A stretch of DNA of 64,000 bases from Roseiarcus sp963794655 (GTDB lineage Bacteria > Pseudomonadota > Alphaproteobacteria > Rhizobiales > Beijerinckiaceae), in NCBI GenBank assembly GCA_963794655.1, contig CAWCEV010000006.1, positions 2,108,001 to 2,172,000 of the forward strand. Direction: 5' to 3'. Positions 9,691 through 18,235 of the stretch are shown here, piece by piece (the first letter of the stretch is position 1; every line of letters begins with the position of its first letter). The notes beneath the pieces are model-generated. The model made no database searches, was not told where the DNA came from, and saw only the letters and a list, made by a program, of their open reading frames with translations. Both the position numbers and the translations under genes were made by a program.

Positions 9691-10215
9691 ATGATCAAAG
9701 AAGCGTTTGAGCGCTTGTTGTTCGCTTTCCGGTTTCTGCTGGCGCCGCTCTATCTCGCTCTCGCGATCAGCCTCGTCGCTTTATTATACAAGAGCGGCAT
9801 GCATCTCTATGAAATGCTGACTCAGCTGCCCAATATGACTGACGAGGAGGTCCTGCTGTCGGACCTGGCGATCGTCGACATGACGCTGACCGCCTCGCTC
9901 GTCGTGATCGTCTTTCTCTCCGGCTACGCCAATTTTGTCGCGCCGGTCGCGGTGCGCGAAAACGACGGAAGACCGCACTGGATCTCGCAGATCGACTTCA
10001 GCGAGCTGAAGCTCAAGCTGATGGCCTCGATCGTCGCCATTTCGGCGATCAAGCTGCTCGAGGGCTTCATGAATATCGAGCATCAATCCGATCGCGAGCT
10101 CTATTGGCTGGTGGGGATTCACGTGACATTCGTGGTCTCGACGCTGATCCTGGCGTTGGCCGATCGCTTCGGCTACCACTCGCGGCGCGCCGATGACGAT
10201 CTCGAGGGCGTGTAA
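9691..10215 (+). CDS. UPF0114 (YqhA-like) inner-membrane protein
   Basis: Protein of 174 aa with about four hydrophobic segments (LLAPLYLALAISLVALLY near the N terminus; MTLTASLVVIVFLSGYANF; LMASIVAISAIKLLEGFM; VGIHVTFVVSTLILALAD). It carries UPF0114 hallmarks: the F-R-F-L-L-A-P-L-Y opening, a 'FSGYANFV'-like stretch (SGYANFVAP), and ISQIDFSELKLKLM. The function of this family is unknown; a channel-like membrane role has been suggested. The start ATG is preceded by GAGGGAT. Confidence 0.85.
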   Translation: MIKEAFERLLFAFRFLLAPLYLALAISLVALLYKSGMHLYEMLTQLPNMTDEEVLLSDLAIVDMTLTASLVVIVFLSGYANFVAPVAVRENDGRPHWISQIDFSELKLKLMASIVAISAIKLLEGFMNIEHQSDRELYWLVGIHVTFVVSTLILALADRFGYHSRRADDDLEGV

Positions 10216-10306
10216 GGCCTCTCGGGGACCGGGTTCTTCACGATTTTGTAAGCCGGCTTTGAAAAGGGTCTTTTGGCGCTGGCCATGGATAGTTAAGGAT
10301 CGGGCC

Positions 10307-11308
10307 ATGCAGGGTGGTCTCTTCGGGCGGGCGCAATCGGTGGGGCTGGCGCTCGGCGCCGCCCTCCTCGCGGCCGACTGCGCCGGTCCGACCCCGCCGT
10401 CCGGAGCCGGCCAGGGCGTCTCGACCGGCGTGACGTCGATCGACGGCGCCAATGTCCAGCTCGCCTCGTTCGAGCACTCGGCCTTCCCGTACCACGGCTT
10501 GATCCCGAACTATCAGGAGACGGGCAAGACCCGGCCGTTCCTCGATGTCGACGACAATGGCCGGCTGGGTCATTCCTCGCCGCGCGGCGGGATCCATTGG
10601 GAAGACCAGACCTACAGCGACCGCAGCGTGCTGCTGGCGGCACCGCAGTCCTTCGATCCCGCACGGCCGGGGGTGATCATCGTCTTCTTCCACGGCAACA
10701 TGGCGACGCTCTCGCGCGACGTCATCGCCCGGCAGCAGATCGTGCGCCAGCTGGCCGATTCGGGCCTCAACGCGGTGCTGGTCGCGCCGCAACTCGCCGT
10801 CGACGCCCAGGATTCGAGCGCCGGGCGGTTCTGGTCGCCGGACGGGTTCGCCGCCTTCCTCGACGAGGCCGAGGCGAAGCTCGGCGAGCTCTATCCCAAT
10901 GCCCGCGGCGCGTTCCGCCGCATGCCGGTGGTGATCGCCGCCTATAGCGGCGGCTATCTGCCGGCGGCCTATTCGCTCGCGGTCGGCGGCGATCAGGGCC
11001 GCATCCGCGGCGTGGTTCTGCTCGACGCGCTCTATGGCGAGCGCGACAAGTTCGCCCGCTGGGTCGAGGGGCCCGGCCGGCGCGGCTTCTTCGTCAGCGC
11101 CTATTCGACCTCGACCAAGGCGGGCAACGAGGCGATCCGGGCCGAACTCGAGGCCGACGGGATCGCGACCGAGAGCGCCCTGCCGGCGTCGCTGACCCCC
11201 GGCGTCGTCGCCTTCATCGACGCCGGGTCGGTGGACCATAACGACTTCGTCACCTCGGCCTTTGGCGGCACGCCGCTGCGCGACATCATCTCGCGGGTCG
11301 GGGGCTAG
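10307..11308 (+). CDS. Exported alpha/beta-hydrolase-like protein
   Basis: Protein of 333 aa from ATG 10307. The N terminus is hydrophobic (QSVGLALGAALLAADCAGP), so it is probably exported. The Cys at the end is not in a good lipobox because Asp precedes it. The core looks like an alpha/beta hydrolase: IVFFHGNMATLSRDV for the oxyanion strand, AAYSGGYLPAAY for the nucleophile elbow (Ser in S-G-G), and AGSVDHNDFV supplying a late Asp/His. The substrate is unknown. The downstream gene is 280 nt away and probably separate. Confidence 0.68.
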   Translation: MQGGLFGRAQSVGLALGAALLAADCAGPTPPSGAGQGVSTGVTSIDGANVQLASFEHSAFPYHGLIPNYQETGKTRPFLDVDDNGRLGHSSPRGGIHWEDQTYSDRSVLLAAPQSFDPARPGVIIVFFHGNMATLSRDVIARQQIVRQLADSGLNAVLVAPQLAVDAQDSSAGRFWSPDGFAAFLDEAEAKLGELYPNARGAFRRMPVVIAAYSGGYLPAAYSLAVGGDQGRIRGVVLLDALYGERDKFARWVEGPGRRGFFVSAYSTSTKAGNEAIRAELEADGIATESALPASLTPGVVAFIDAGSVDHNDFVTSAFGGTPLRDIISRVGG

Positions 11309-11588
11309 CGGGCAAACCACGACGAGACTTAGCCAAATCGGGCCAAGCCTAGCCAGGGGCCGGCAAGGAGCCAGCAAAGGAAAAGGCTTGTGTCGGCTTG
11401 GATTGGCTTGGCGGAAACGAGCCTTTTCAACGGTTTGCGCCGACCTCCCGGCGCTTATTGTTCCTTCCGGCGTTGGCCTCATGAATCCGCGCCGGCGCTC
11501 ATCGCCGTCGCCGAACGCGGGGGGAATCTCCGGGGTCATGGGAAGCAACCTACCACGGTTTCTGTTTTTCAGGAAGAAGAAAAATTCG

Positions 11589-12044
11589 ATGACCGAGAAA
11601 GTCGAAACCGGCGCGTGCTTTTGCGGCGCCATCGCGGCGGAGTTGCGCGGCGAGCCGTTCTGGATCTGCTACGATCACGACGACGACTGCCGGCGCGCGG
11701 TCGACGGTCCGCTCAGCGTCTGGGTCGGCTATCGGCCGGACCAGTTCCGCCTGATTCGCGGCGCGCCGAAATCGTTTTCGAAAACGAAAGGCGTCGCCCG
11801 GACCTTCTGCGCCGATTGCGGGACATCCATCGCCTACCGCGACGAGGGGCTCCCGGACGAGCTTTACCTGTCGATCGGGTTCCTTGACCATTCGGAGCGC
11901 TTCGAGCCTCAGGCCCACGCATACTGGGACATGAAATTGCCCTGGGTGCATTTCGCGGACGATCTCCCGAAGGCGGCGGGTTACACAAGGCCCCGTGATC
12001 CCGCGCTCGGCTATCCCTCGAAACGAGGCGCGCCTCAGACATAA
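11589..12044 (+). CDS. GFA (glutathione-dependent formaldehyde-activating-like) family protein
   Basis: Protein of 151 aa. I start at ATG 11589 (MTEKVETGACFCGAI), which places the family's opening CxC at the N terminus. Zinc-ligand-like cysteines are Cys10, Cys12, Cys27, Cys34, Cys74 and Cys77 (FCADCGTSI). The usual central CHCxxCRR is replaced by CYDHDDDCRR, so the second zinc site is altered compared with classic S-(hydroxymethyl)glutathione synthase. The family is widespread and mostly uncharacterised, so formaldehyde chemistry should not be assumed. No glutathione-dependent formaldehyde dehydrogenase is nearby. Confidence 0.75.
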   Translation: MTEKVETGACFCGAIAAELRGEPFWICYDHDDDCRRAVDGPLSVWVGYRPDQFRLIRGAPKSFSKTKGVARTFCADCGTSIAYRDEGLPDELYLSIGFLDHSERFEPQAHAYWDMKLPWVHFADDLPKAAGYTRPRDPALGYPSKRGAPQT

Positions 12045-12049
12045 TGAGC

Positions 12050-12317
12050 GTGCAGAATATCGAATATCGGTGACACTTTACTCATTCCCCGATAGTCCTG
12101 GCGAAGACCCAGGCCGCGACATACTGAGCCCGACGGACGTATTCATTGATAGAGCGAGGCGTGACCGGTAACGGGCGTCTCACCGGGACCCGACTCAATT
12201 GGTTGATATAGCAAAGTGTCACGGATAATCCTTGAAGGACGGGAAAAATGAACCGGTACAACCAACGAATCTATTCGTTGATAGAGTAAACTGTCACCGA
12301 TATCCGATATCGTGCAC
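12050..12317. repeat. 268-bp block bounded by 34-bp inverted repeats with internal copies
   Basis: The left end (12050-12083, opening GTGCAGAATATCGAATATCG) matches the reverse complement of the right end (12284-12317, closing CCGATATCGTGCAC) at about 30 of 34 positions. Two further related copies lie inside in the right-end orientation: TTGATAGAGCGAGGCGTGAC from 12146 and TTGATATAGCAAAGTGTCAC from 12203. The shared core is GTGACA(C/G)TTTACTC. No open frame is convincing. Iterated terminal repeats of this kind are described for some IS families such as IS21; this could be an IS remnant or a MITE. The same core recurs at 49601-49620. Confidence 0.6.
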
Positions 12318-12548
12318 CGGTATCGTGAAGCGAGGCCCCCTCGAAGCGAGGCCTCGCCAAAAACGTCATGAGCGTGGACGCCTTTCAGCGTCACACGCTC
12401 AGCGCAGGTATGGGATTTTGGGGGAACAAACGATCCATGGCGCTCGGCTTCACGAGCGCAGAAGACAGCGCCTCCCGCAGACCTGCGCGGCCCCCGCACG
12501 GGCGCGCGCAAGACTGCGGTAGGCCGCCGGCGGGATAGAGCCGCCGGT
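12318..12548. other. Non-coding remainder between the repeat block and the next gene
   Basis: No gene is supported. GCGAGGC occurs twice and GCCTCGC once between 12330 and 12358, giving a possible hairpin. The rest is GC-rich with no recognisable feature. It lies at the 3' sides of both flanking genes, which converge here. Confidence 0.4.
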
Positions 12549-12929
12549 TTAGTCCACGGCTTCCGGCGTCTTCGCCAGGTCCGTCAGCGCATCGCGCTCG
12601 AGCAGTGCGGGCACATAGGCGTGAATGCCGGGTTGCAGATCCTGCAACGAGACGAAACGCCCGTCGGCCAACCTCAGGCCGTCGCGATAGAGGCCGGCCT
12701 CGCGCTGGGCGAAGGTCGTTTCCGCCTCCGCGCCGACGCGCAACGCCGTCTGCAACGCAGGCGGAATATCGGTCAGCATCACCTTGGTGTCGCACTGCAT
12801 GCAAACCGCGGTGCGTGGGTCGCCGGCAGAGGCGAAGCCAATCGAACCGCTTGGGAAGCGCGTCGTCGTGTATAGCTCGCCCTCACGGGCGGGACGCGAT
12901 CCATACATCTCCAACGAATAGTCGCACAT
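12549..12929 (-). CDS. Conserved hypothetical protein (MCDYS-type)
   Basis: Protein of 126 aa from ATG 12929, chosen because the conserved-looking opening MCDYSLEMYGSRPAREGE starts there and 'AGGAGCC' precedes it. It is a small cytoplasmic protein with SIGFASAGDPRTAVCMQCDT in the middle and two Cys in C-M-Q-C, which could bind metal. I recognise it as a type seen in Rhizobiales but know no function. There is no signal peptide or membrane helix. It is separated by 168 nt from the Memo-AMMECR1 gene on the same strand. Confidence 0.6.
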   Translation of the reverse strand: MCDYSLEMYGSRPAREGELYTTTRFPSGSIGFASAGDPRTAVCMQCDTKVMLTDIPPALQTALRVGAEAETTFAQREAGLYRDGLRLADGRFVSLQDLQPGIHAYVPALLERDALTDLAKTPEAVD

Positions 12930-13097
12930 GACAGGCTCCTGCGCTTTGTGAGCCCCCCAGTTCCATCGCGGAATCAACGTTGCGATCGTTGTTTGGTTCC
13001 AGAAGCTAGATTGCCATTGGGGCATTAATGAGGGCAAGACCCTCGACGCCTCAATGCGCTGCAACGCACCGACTTTTTTTGGGCAGATGCTACAGTT

Positions 13098-14531
13098 TTA
13101 ATGCAGACGCCGCGCATTCTCGCGTCTCGCGTCCGCGCTCTCTCCCGCTTCGACCGATCGCCACGGCGCGCCGAACAATTCGACGCGGAAGCGCTTCGCC
13201 TCCAGCTCCGCGGGCCAGCGTGTCGTCTCAAGGCCTGCCTTGGCGAAGAGATGACGCACGAATGCGCGCGGGTCGGGAAGCTGGCGCCAGACGCTCGGCA
13301 GGAACAGCGCGCGGCGCCGTCCGACGCCGAGAATAAGGCCGTCGCGATCGGGCTCGAGCGCGCCGGCAAGCATCGATTCGCTCTCCGCCGGAATGGGACG
13401 CGGATGCGAGAGGATCGAGACATCGAGATGCAGCCCGGCGAGATCGCTTTCCCTCAGAGGCGGGAAGCGCGGATCGGCGTAGCCCGCCTGGGCGGCGTTC
13501 GCTGTTGCGTCCTCGATCAGCGGCCGTCTCGGCGCGGGCGAGCCGATGCAGCCGCGCAACTGGCCGTTCTCGGTCAGCGTGACGAAAGTCGCCCGCCACG
13601 GCGAAAGGGCAGGGGCGTTCGGGTTCACGCTCGGCGCTCGCGCCTTGCCGCCGTTCCGGGCCGCATCCCCGAGAGCGGACATGCAGGCCGAGAGCAGAAC
13701 TTCGCGATCGGCGTCGGCGAGCCGGGCCGAAGCGGAATATTCGAACGCGAACGCGCCATAGCCGACGACCCGCGAAGCGCCGGCGCCGGCGTCGGCCGAA
13801 GTCGCGAGATGCAGGTTGCTTATGCGCATGTCGCGCTCGGCGGCGACTTCGAGCGCGCCCTTGACGGCGAGGAAGCCGCAGGCCCGGCTCCCGTCGAGCG
13901 ATTCTGCGTCGAGCGTCTCGATCCGCCGGGCGGTGTCGGCGTCGATCCTCTCGGCGGCCGTTTGTTCGAGGAAATGCGAGAGGTCGGAGGAAACGGCGAT
14001 GACCGTTTCAGGCCCGCCCCAGACCGCGCGCAGCGCTGCGGCGACATCCCGCGGCTCGGCGTCGCCGACGAGGATGGGAACGATCTCGAACGGGGCGGGC
14101 AGCATCGCCTGGAGCATCACGAGATGCATTTCGAGCGAATGCTCGCCGGCGAATGGCCGGGGATCGACGAAGACGCCCGGCGCGCTGGCGAGCTCGGCAT
14201 GCGCGGCCGCCGCGACCTTGGCTTCGCCGAGCGGCGTCCGCCATTTCGCCGCGGGGTGGACCGCGATCCCGCGGAACGCGACCCGGTGGGCGGGACCGAT
14301 GATGACGATGCGGCGCGGCGGCTCGGCGCGGCTCGCCCAGGGTCGGAAGGCGGTCGCCGCGACCGCGCCGGAGTAGACGAGGCCGGCGTGAGGCGCGATC
14401 ACCAACTTCGGCGCGACGCCGGCGTCGCGCGCTCGCCCACGGACCGCTCCGATCAGGGCGTTCAGCGCGTCCGGCTCGGCCGGATAGAACATCCCCGCCA
14501 CTTGCGCGGGATGGGTTTCGTTGGTCCGCAT
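13098..14531 (-). CDS. AmmeMemoRadiSam system fusion: Memo-like (B) plus AMMECR1 (A)
   Basis: Protein of 477 aa from ATG 14531 (MRTNETHPAQVAGMFYP). Residues 1-~270 are a Memo domain: AGMFYPAEP, VIAPHAGLVYSGAVAA (His48), IIGPAHRV (His82), AVSSDLSHFL (His186) and RACGFLAVKGALEVA (Cys218). These match the His/His/His/Cys metal-site pattern of Memo proteins, related to class III extradiol dioxygenases. Residues ~275-465 are an AMMECR1 domain with the signature LRGCIGSPAPRRPLIEDATA at 325-344 and FPPLRESDLAGLHLDVSIL. In other organisms the two domains are often separate genes beside a radical SAM gene, which here lies divergently 138 nt away. The biochemical role of the trio is not established. 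Confidence 0.93.
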   Translation of the reverse strand: MRTNETHPAQVAGMFYPAEPDALNALIGAVRGRARDAGVAPKLVIAPHAGLVYSGAVAATAFRPWASRAEPPRRIVIIGPAHRVAFRGIAVHPAAKWRTPLGEAKVAAAAHAELASAPGVFVDPRPFAGEHSLEMHLVMLQAMLPAPFEIVPILVGDAEPRDVAAALRAVWGGPETVIAVSSDLSHFLEQTAAERIDADTARRIETLDAESLDGSRACGFLAVKGALEVAAERDMRISNLHLATSADAGAGASRVVGYGAFAFEYSASARLADADREVLLSACMSALGDAARNGGKARAPSVNPNAPALSPWRATFVTLTENGQLRGCIGSPAPRRPLIEDATANAAQAGYADPRFPPLRESDLAGLHLDVSILSHPRPIPAESESMLAGALEPDRDGLILGVGRRRALFLPSVWRQLPDPRAFVRHLFAKAGLETTRWPAELEAKRFRVELFGAPWRSVEAGESADARRENARRLH

Positions 14532-14668
14532 GGTTTGTGTCCGCAATGGTCGCCTGCGCAAAATCTAGGCGCGAACTGGCCCGGCGCCAGGGCGCCGCAT
14601 TGCAATTTCGCGTTCTCCTCACGAGATATGGGCGGTCAGAGGGGCCGCATTTGAGCGGCGAAGAGGCC

Positions 14669-15763
14669 ATGGGCGCGGACGATAGCGTGAACGTTGGGTT
14701 TTGGACGAGGCTCGAGGACGGGCGGATCGAGTGCGGCTTATGCCCACGCTTCTGCAAGATGCGTCCGGGGCAGCGTGGCCTGTGCTTCGTGCGCCGCGCG
14801 CGCGAAGACGGCGAGGGCATGGAGCTTACCGGCTACGGCCGCTCGACCGGCTTCTGCGTCGATCCGATCGAGAAGAAGCCGCTCAATCATTTCCTGCCCG
14901 GCTCTTCGGTGCTGTCGTTCGGCACCGCGGGTTGCAACCTCGCCTGTGGTTTCTGCCAGAACTGGGACATTTCGAAGAGCCGCGAGACGGCCCGTCTCAG
15001 CGCCCGCGCGATGCCGGAGACGATCGCGCGCGCCGCCGAGCGGCTCGGATGCGCGAGCGTCGCCTATACCTACAACGACCCGGTCATCTTCATGGAATAT
15101 GCGCTCGACACGGCCGAAGCCTGCCGGGCGCGCGGCGTGAAGAATGTCGCCGTGACCGCGGGCTTCGTCTGCGAGGAGCCGCGCAAGCGCCTGTTCGCGG
15201 GCATGGACGCGGCGAATGTCGATCTTAAAGGATTCACCGAGCGCTTCTACACGAAGCGCTGCGCGGGCGCGCTCGAACCGGTGCTGGATACGCTCAAATA
15301 TCTCGTGCACGAGACGAAAGTCTGGACCGAGGTCACGACGCTGCTGATCCCCGGCGAGAACGATTCGGACGAGGAGCTCGAGGCGATGACGCGATGGTTC
15401 GCGCGCGAGCTCAAGCGCGACGTTCCGCTCCACTTTACCGCCTTCCACCCCGACTATCACATGCGGGAGACGGGTCCGACGCCTTCGGCGACGCTGCAGA
15501 GGGCGCGCTCGATCGCGATCAGGAACGGGCTTCATCACGTCTATGTCGGCAATGTCCACGATCCGGCGCGGCAGGCGACGCTCTGCCCGACCTGCGGGGG
15601 GCGGGCGATCGAGCGCGACGGCTATGAGATCACGCGCTACGGCCTCGACGCGTCCGGCGCCTGCCTGAGCTGCGGGGGGAAAATGGCGGGCGTGTTCGCC
15701 GATAAGCCCGGAGCCTGGGGATCGCGGCGGCTGCCGGTCGAGATCGAGCGCTACGCGGCTTAA
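14669..15763 (+). CDS. amrS: AmmeMemoRadiSam system radical SAM enzyme
   Basis: Protein of 364 aa from ATG 14669, with GGCGAAGAGG upstream. An N-terminal Cys-rich segment (CGLCPRFCKMRPGQRGLCFV) comes first. The radical SAM cluster is Cys89-x3-Cys93-x2-Cys96 in GCNLACGFCQNWDISKS. It resembles the PflA/glycyl-radical activase branch (YTYNDPVIFMEYALDTAEA; VDLKGFTERFYTKRCAGALE; LLIPGENDSDEELEAM). Two more CxxC pairs near the C terminus (LCPTCGGRAI and ACLSCGGKM) could bind another cluster or zinc. It forms a divergent pair with the Memo-AMMECR1 fusion and should share a promoter region with it. The substrate is unknown. Confidence 0.94.
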   Translation: MGADDSVNVGFWTRLEDGRIECGLCPRFCKMRPGQRGLCFVRRAREDGEGMELTGYGRSTGFCVDPIEKKPLNHFLPGSSVLSFGTAGCNLACGFCQNWDISKSRETARLSARAMPETIARAAERLGCASVAYTYNDPVIFMEYALDTAEACRARGVKNVAVTAGFVCEEPRKRLFAGMDAANVDLKGFTERFYTKRCAGALEPVLDTLKYLVHETKVWTEVTTLLIPGENDSDEELEAMTRWFARELKRDVPLHFTAFHPDYHMRETGPTPSATLQRARSIAIRNGLHHVYVGNVHDPARQATLCPTCGGRAIERDGYEITRYGLDASGACLSCGGKMAGVFADKPGAWGSRRLPVEIERYAA

Positions 15764-15779
15764 GCGCGCAAGTCGCGCC

Positions 15780-16541
15780 TCACGTCAGCGCCGCCAGCAT
15801 CTGGTCATAGGCCCCCGCGGGGATGCGGAAGACGCCCGCGAAGGGCTGGCTCAATTCGAGAATGAGGAAGAGGGCGCTGCCGACCGCGAACGCGCCCAAG
15901 CCGAGCGCGGTCAGCGTCGTCGCATTGATGCGCGAGAGGAGGCCGTAGCCGCAAAACAGGATCAGCCCCCACGACACCACGATCACCACCAGAGGCCAGG
16001 ATATCGAGCTCGCGAGCTGCAGCGAAATCAGCAGTCGGGTGTTTTCGATCGATGCGACGTCGGCCGAGGCGGCCGCGAGGAATTGCCGTTGCGCCGGCGT
16101 CTTGGGATCGAGCGAGGCGACATATTCGTCCAGTTGCCTGATGTGCTGCAGCGGCTCCGATACGTTGAGGGCTTTCACGGCCTCGCTGATATTTCCGCCC
16201 CACACCATGTCGCGGACCTCTTGCAGCTGCTGCTTCATCCGGGCCCGCGCCGGCGCCGTCTCCGGCCCGAACTCGGCGAGCGCGAGATCGAGCTGGATCG
16301 CGCGGGCGGCGAAGGTCTCCATCTCCGATTTCTGGGTCGAGTAGAAACTATAGGCCGAGCCGACCAGGGTGCCGAGCACGAGCGCCAGCAGGAGCGAAAT
16401 GAGGCCGACGATGGCGCCGATCATGTCGCGCGAACGGTCCGCCGTGTGCGGCTCCGGCAACAGCTTTTGCAGATAGAGCCCCATGACGCCGAAGCCGAAC
16501 GCGGCCAAGGCGACGCCGATGCAGAGCCAGACCGTCCACAT
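15780..16541 (-). CDS. DUF4239 (bestrophin-like) membrane protein
   Basis: Protein of 253 aa from ATG 16541. The start is a hydrophobic helix (TVWLCIGVALAAFGFGVMGL), then RSRDMIGAIVGLISLLLALV (second helix), a long soluble middle with helical segments (FYSTQKSEMETFAARAIQLD; ASADVASIENTRLLISLQ), and two C-terminal helices (WPLVVIVVSWGLILFCGYGL; ALGLGAFAVGSALFLILEL). The two-plus-two helix arrangement and the 'G-x-x-L-x-L-L-L-A-L-V-L-G' pattern match DUF4239. Function is unknown; a transport role is speculative. It is convergent with amrS (16-nt gap). Confidence 0.75.
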   Translation of the reverse strand: MWTVWLCIGVALAAFGFGVMGLYLQKLLPEPHTADRSRDMIGAIVGLISLLLALVLGTLVGSAYSFYSTQKSEMETFAARAIQLDLALAEFGPETAPARARMKQQLQEVRDMVWGGNISEAVKALNVSEPLQHIRQLDEYVASLDPKTPAQRQFLAAASADVASIENTRLLISLQLASSISWPLVVIVVSWGLILFCGYGLLSRINATTLTALGLGAFAVGSALFLILELSQPFAGVFRIPAGAYDQMLAALT

Positions 16542-16597
16542 GGATCTTTCCTCGCTTAAGACCTCGCCGTTGCTTAACGGCGGGGGCTCAGGCGCTG

Positions 16598-17320
16598 TCA
16601 AGGCGACCCGGCACGGCTCCGCCCACGAGCGGCTGCGGGCGGCGTGCCGCACTGGACCGCAGCGCGACTGGCGAGCGCGAGCGCGGCGGCGCGTTCGAGA
16701 TGGGCGCGCATCCGCGCCGCCGCGGCCTCCGGGTCGCGCGCGAGGATAGCGCCTGCGATGGCGCGGTGCTCCCGAACCGACGCCGCGAGCACGGCGGGCG
16801 TCAGGACGTCGCCGACCTGGGCCATGATGAGCGGCAGTTGCAGCCGCGCCGCGAGTTCGCGAAGCTGAAGATTGTCGGCAAGGGCCATCACGGCGTCGTG
16901 GAAGGCGGCGTTCTCCTTGAGATATTCGCACGGGTTGCGCGCCGCCTCGACGTGGATCGGCTCGATCGCGGCGGCGAAACGCTCGCGCCGGTCTGGCGCC
17001 TCCGCCACGGCGGCGAGCCGGGCGGCCAGCGCCTCCATTTCGATCCGGATCAGGAAAAGCTCGCGAATCTCGCGCTCGGTGAGCCGCCGCACGACCGCGC
17101 CGCGATGGGGCCAATGCTCGATGAGCCCGTCGGCGCTGAGGCGCCGCAGCGCCTCCCGCACCGGCCCGCGGCTGACCGCGAAGCGCGCGGTGAGGTCGCT
17201 TTCGACGAGCCGCGATCCCGGCGGAAGCCGCCCGGCGAGAATGTCCTCGCGTAGCTCATCGACGACGAAGGCGACGGTCGCGCCATGCGCGGGCGGGGCC
17301 GGGCCGCGCGGCCTGAGCAT
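16598..17320 (-). CDS. GntR family transcriptional regulator, FCD (FadR-like) subfamily
   Basis: Protein of 240 aa from ATG 17320; an in-frame GTG at 17350 would add ten residues. The N-terminal winged HTH reads LREDILAGRLPPGSRLVESD, then LTARFAVSRGPVREALRRLS. The FCD ligand domain (~95-220) has the conserved Asp/His metal pattern: ENAAFHDAVMALADNLQL (His-x3), and the late ASVREHRAIAGAI His. The C terminus is Arg/Ala-rich. It is divergent from the citryl-CoA lyase-like gene, with tandem FCD-type operators between them, so it very probably controls that cluster and itself. The effector is probably an organic acid or acyl-CoA. Confidence 0.92.
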   Translation of the reverse strand: MLRPRGPAPPAHGATVAFVVDELREDILAGRLPPGSRLVESDLTARFAVSRGPVREALRRLSADGLIEHWPHRGAVVRRLTEREIRELFLIRIEMEALAARLAAVAEAPDRRERFAAAIEPIHVEAARNPCEYLKENAAFHDAVMALADNLQLRELAARLQLPLIMAQVGDVLTPAVLAASVREHRAIAGAILARDPEAAAARMRAHLERAAALALASRAAVQCGTPPAAARGRSRAGSP

Positions 17321-17366
17321 CGTCCTCTTCGCGGCGGCGGCGTTTGACACGGGCCCCCTCTCTGAT

Positions 17367-17389
17367 ATTGTCCTACAATCGTCCTACAC
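17367..17389. promoter_or_regulatory. Tandem FCD-GntR operator-like sites
   Basis: ATTGTCCTACAAT at 17367-17379 is a perfect inverted repeat and fits the FCD-subfamily operator consensus TNGTNNNACNA. It is followed at once by TCGTCCTACAC (17379-17389), which matches 10 of 11 positions. The pair lies between the divergent GntR gene and the citryl-CoA lyase-like gene, where binding could block both promoters. Confidence 0.75.
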
Positions 17390-17440
17390 CCTTTCACCGC
17401 GAGCGGGAAGCGAAGGGTTCGGACGCGGGGAGGATCGCCC

Positions 17441-18235
17441 ATGCTGATCGGCAAGCCGGGAGCCGCGAGGACCGCGATCGCCGCCGCGTCGAGCGACCGG
17501 GTGATGGTGCGCGGACGCGATCTCGCCCGCGACCTCATGGGCGCCGTGACCTTCACCGACTATGCTTTCCTGCTCGCGACCGGCCGGGCGCCGACCGATG
17601 ATCAGCGCTTCTTTCTCGATCTGAGCCTGGTCGCGCTCGCCGAGCATGGCCTGACGCCGTCGGTCCAGGCGGCGCGCATGACCTATGACGCCGATCCCGC
17701 CGCCCTTCAGGGCGCGATCGCCGCCGGCGTACTCGGTTGCGGCACGGTGATCCTCGGCGCGGCCGATCTTTGCCGGAGGGTGATCGAAGACGTGCTCTCC
17801 CGCGCCGACGCCTTCGGCTCGCTCGACGCCGCCGCGCTCGCGGTCGCGCGCGAGCACCGCCAGGAGCGCAAGGCGCTGCCCGGATATGGCCACCCGCTGC
17901 ACAAGCCCCTCGATCCGCGCGCCGAGCGGATGATCGAGCTCGCGCGCGAGCGCAAGGTCGCCGGGCGCTCAGTCGAGGCGGCGCTGGCGTTGACCAGGGC
18001 CGCGGCCGAGGTTTGGGGCAAGCCGCTGCCGATGAACGTATCGATGACGATCGCAGCCACGCTCCGCGATGTCGATGTTCCGCCCGGCCTCATTCGCGCC
18101 GTGCCGATCCTTGCCCGCACCGCCGGCCTCATCGCTCACTGTATCGAGGAGGCCGAGACGCCGATCGGGTTCCTCATGGCCTCGAAGGGCGAAGAGGCGA
18201 TCTCGCATACCGCAGACGCGGACGGAGTCGCCTGA
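17441..18235 (+). CDS. Citryl-CoA lyase / citrate-synthase-family protein
   Basis: Protein of 264 aa, shorter than citrate synthase (~430 aa) and close to the stand-alone citryl-CoA lyase domain. Signature segments: ALPGYGHPLHKPLDPRAERM, with the family's catalytic His region, and KPLPMNVSMTIAATLRDVDV, followed by RTAGLIAHCIEEAETPIGFL. Citryl-CoA lyase splits citryl-CoA into acetyl-CoA and oxaloacetate; a related chain-shortening or condensing reaction on another 3-hydroxyacyl-CoA is possible. It is the first gene of a four-gene run and overlaps the next start by one base (TGATG). Its promoter holds the GntR sites. Confidence 0.82.
   Translation: MLIGKPGAARTAIAAASSDRVMVRGRDLARDLMGAVTFTDYAFLLATGRAPTDDQRFFLDLSLVALAEHGLTPSVQAARMTYDADPAALQGAIAAGVLGCGTVILGAADLCRRVIEDVLSRADAFGSLDAAALAVAREHRQERKALPGYGHPLHKPLDPRAERMIELARERKVAGRSVEAALALTRAAAEVWGKPLPMNVSMTIAATLRDVDVPPGLIRAVPILARTAGLIAHCIEEAETPIGFLMASKGEEAISHTADADGVA

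Noticed and set aside
11309..11588. Possible gene between the alpha/beta hydrolase and GFA genes
   Set aside because: Open frames here are extensions of the GFA gene or its shadows without start signals or motifs.
10238..11632. 464-codon minus-strand frame opposite the alpha/beta hydrolase gene
   Set aside because: Composition typical of an antisense shadow in GC-rich DNA; no domain.
13101..14654. 517-codon plus-strand frame opposite the Memo-AMMECR1 gene
   Set aside because: Antisense shadow; the minus-strand protein has clear domains and this one is Arg/Gly-rich without motifs.
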